Source: DASSUW01 sp963811895 (GTDB lineage: Bacteria > Actinomycetota > Thermoleophilia > Solirubrobacterales > Solirubrobacteraceae). Taken from it: DNA of 64,000 nucleotides. Below, piece by piece: positions 63,270 to 64,000 of this stretch; position 1 is the stretch's first letter, and every line of letters starts with the position of its first letter. Location of the stretch: the NCBI GenBank assembly GCA_963811895.1, contig CAWETE010000005.1, positions 1 through 64,000 of the forward strand. The letters are read 5' to 3'. The translations under genes were made by a program, and so were the position numbers. The notes beneath the pieces were generated by a model. The model ran no database searches. It was not told where the DNA came from and saw only the letters and a program-made list of their open reading frames with translations.

Positions 63270-64000
63270 TGAAGTGCGACGCGGCCTCCATGCGCCGGTC
63301 GGCCGCCCGGTAGAGGTCCCGAGCGTCCTCGCCGGTCTCGGCGGCGATGCGGGCCAGGGCGTCGAGCGCGAAGACCTCGACGGGGGCGTCGTCCTCGCGG
63401 CGCGCGTCGTCGAGGAGCGCGGCGAGCCGTCGCTCGGCGCCGGGGACGCCCTCCTGGGCGTCGAGCGCGGCCAGCAGGCACTCGCCGAGCGCCGCCTGCT
63501 CGCCGCCGCCGGCCTCGCGGTGCCATGCCGTCGCCGACTCGAGCGCCTCGCGGGCCGGCGCCATGCTTCCCAGCGCTCGGAGCACGCGCCCGAGATGGAC
63601 GCGCGCGAGCGCGGCGAGGCGGACGTCACCGGTCGCCTCGGCCTTCTCGATCGCGAGCTCCAGCGTGGCCGCACCCGTCTCGTAGTCGCCGGCCTGGCAC
63701 TGCGCGCGTCCGAGGCTGGAGAGCTGGTATGCCTCGGTCTGGAGGAAGCCGAGCCGGCCCGAGGTCTCGGCCGCTCGTCCGAGGTGGAGCACGGCGTCGT
63801 CGAACCGGAGCTCGATGCGGGCGAGCTCGCCGAGCATGGCTTCGCGGCGGACGTGCAGCCACGGGTCGTCGACGCGATCCAGCCAGTGCTGGACCTGGTC
63901 GCGGGCCTCGATCGCCCGCGCATGGTCGCGTGCCGAGATCGCGGCGCGTGCGGCGAAGAGCCAGTTCGCCGCCTGGTCCCACGGCCGGTCCAGCCCGCTG
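63208..64000 (-). CDS. TPR-repeat protein, C-terminal part (runs off the right edge)
   Basis: About 263 residues are seen. The frame is open to the right edge. Repeated helix pairs (LGRAAETSGRLGFLQTEAYQLSSLGRAQCQAGDYETGAATLELAIEKAEATGD) are tetratricopeptides. There is no HTH at the C-terminus, so it is probably an ATPase- or cyclase-type sensor of the AfsR/adenylate-cyclase kind with its head outside the window. The end overlaps the EamA gene by 62 nt (convergent). Confidence 0.7.
   Translation of the reverse strand, partial: SGLDRPWDQAANWLFAARAAISARDHARAIEARDQVQHWLDRVDDPWLHVRREAMLGELARIELRFDDAVLHLGRAAETSGRLGFLQTEAYQLSSLGRAQCQAGDYETGAATLELAIEKAEATGDVRLAALARVHLGRVLRALGSMAPAREALESATAWHREAGGGEQAALGECLLAALDAQEGVPGAERRLAALLDDARREDDAPVEVFALDALARIAAETGEDARDLYRAADRRMEAASHFITERDRTDADGSRRMPAARP

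Overview
The window is very GC-rich bacterial DNA with strong G/C preference at third codon positions. Its content points to an actinobacterium, most likely of the Thermoleophilia/Solirubrobacterales type. The supporting families are many large AAA-LuxR regulators, a CHAD protein, a class F-like sortase, a bacterial lysyl-oxidase-like protein, UPF0182, the YihY/holin-family/DUF3618 envelope cluster, and GAF sensor kinases. This is an inference from gene families; no rRNA or tRNA gene is present to fix the taxonomy.

Layout. 0-4.5 kb: tail of a LuxR regulator, purD (minus), then a CYTH/CHAD protein overlapping an orphan ParA-type ATPase that appears to start at CTG. 4.5-12 kb: a broken epoxide hydrolase, a collagen-like secreted protein, a three-gene operon (beta-helix protein plus two proteins sharing an unnamed coiled-coil/Cys domain), a CAP protein and a Ser/Thr kinase. 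12-26 kb: cell-wall and envelope functions (muramidase/NlpC hydrolase, GH26, sortase with likely partner, SDR, sugar dehydrogenase, lysyl-oxidase-like protein, GT2 synthase, cation exchanger, UPF0182, LysR).

26-52.7 kb: a signalling and oxidative-metabolism island. It has two response regulators, an FHA-PqqD-M50 protease, a second GH26, two paralogous GAF histidine kinases without adjacent response regulators, an operon of DyP peroxidase, catalase-like protein and two alpha/beta hydrolases, two paralogous AAA-LuxR regulators, two paralogous enoyl-CoA hydratases, a phosphoribosyltransferase facing a LOG protein, an epoxide hydrolase and a VOC protein. Two kinds of dispersed control sequence tie the island together. 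One is a duplicated divergent intergenic module carrying a tiny conserved ORF (about 33.6, 38.8 and 45.1 kb). The other is a 25-nt motif at 56-63 nt upstream of three minus-strand genes (46.1, 48.2 and 52.7 kb).

52.7-64 kb: a flavin disulfide reductase, zinc-ribbon and CBS proteins, a stress/envelope operon (YihY, small proteins, holin-family, DUF3618), a TetR-SpoIIE fusion, and a tightly overlapping four-gene operon for a meta-cleavage-type aromatic pathway followed by an EamA transporter and the end of a TPR protein.

Quality note. About 45 single-base frame breaks lie between 26.9 and 52.6 kb and a few more between 5.5 and 13.2 kb, while 13.7-26.9 and 52.7-63.3 kb have none that I can see. 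Coding quality continues unchanged in the new frame, so most are probably sequence errors. Such genes are given as full spans with the approximate breakpoints.
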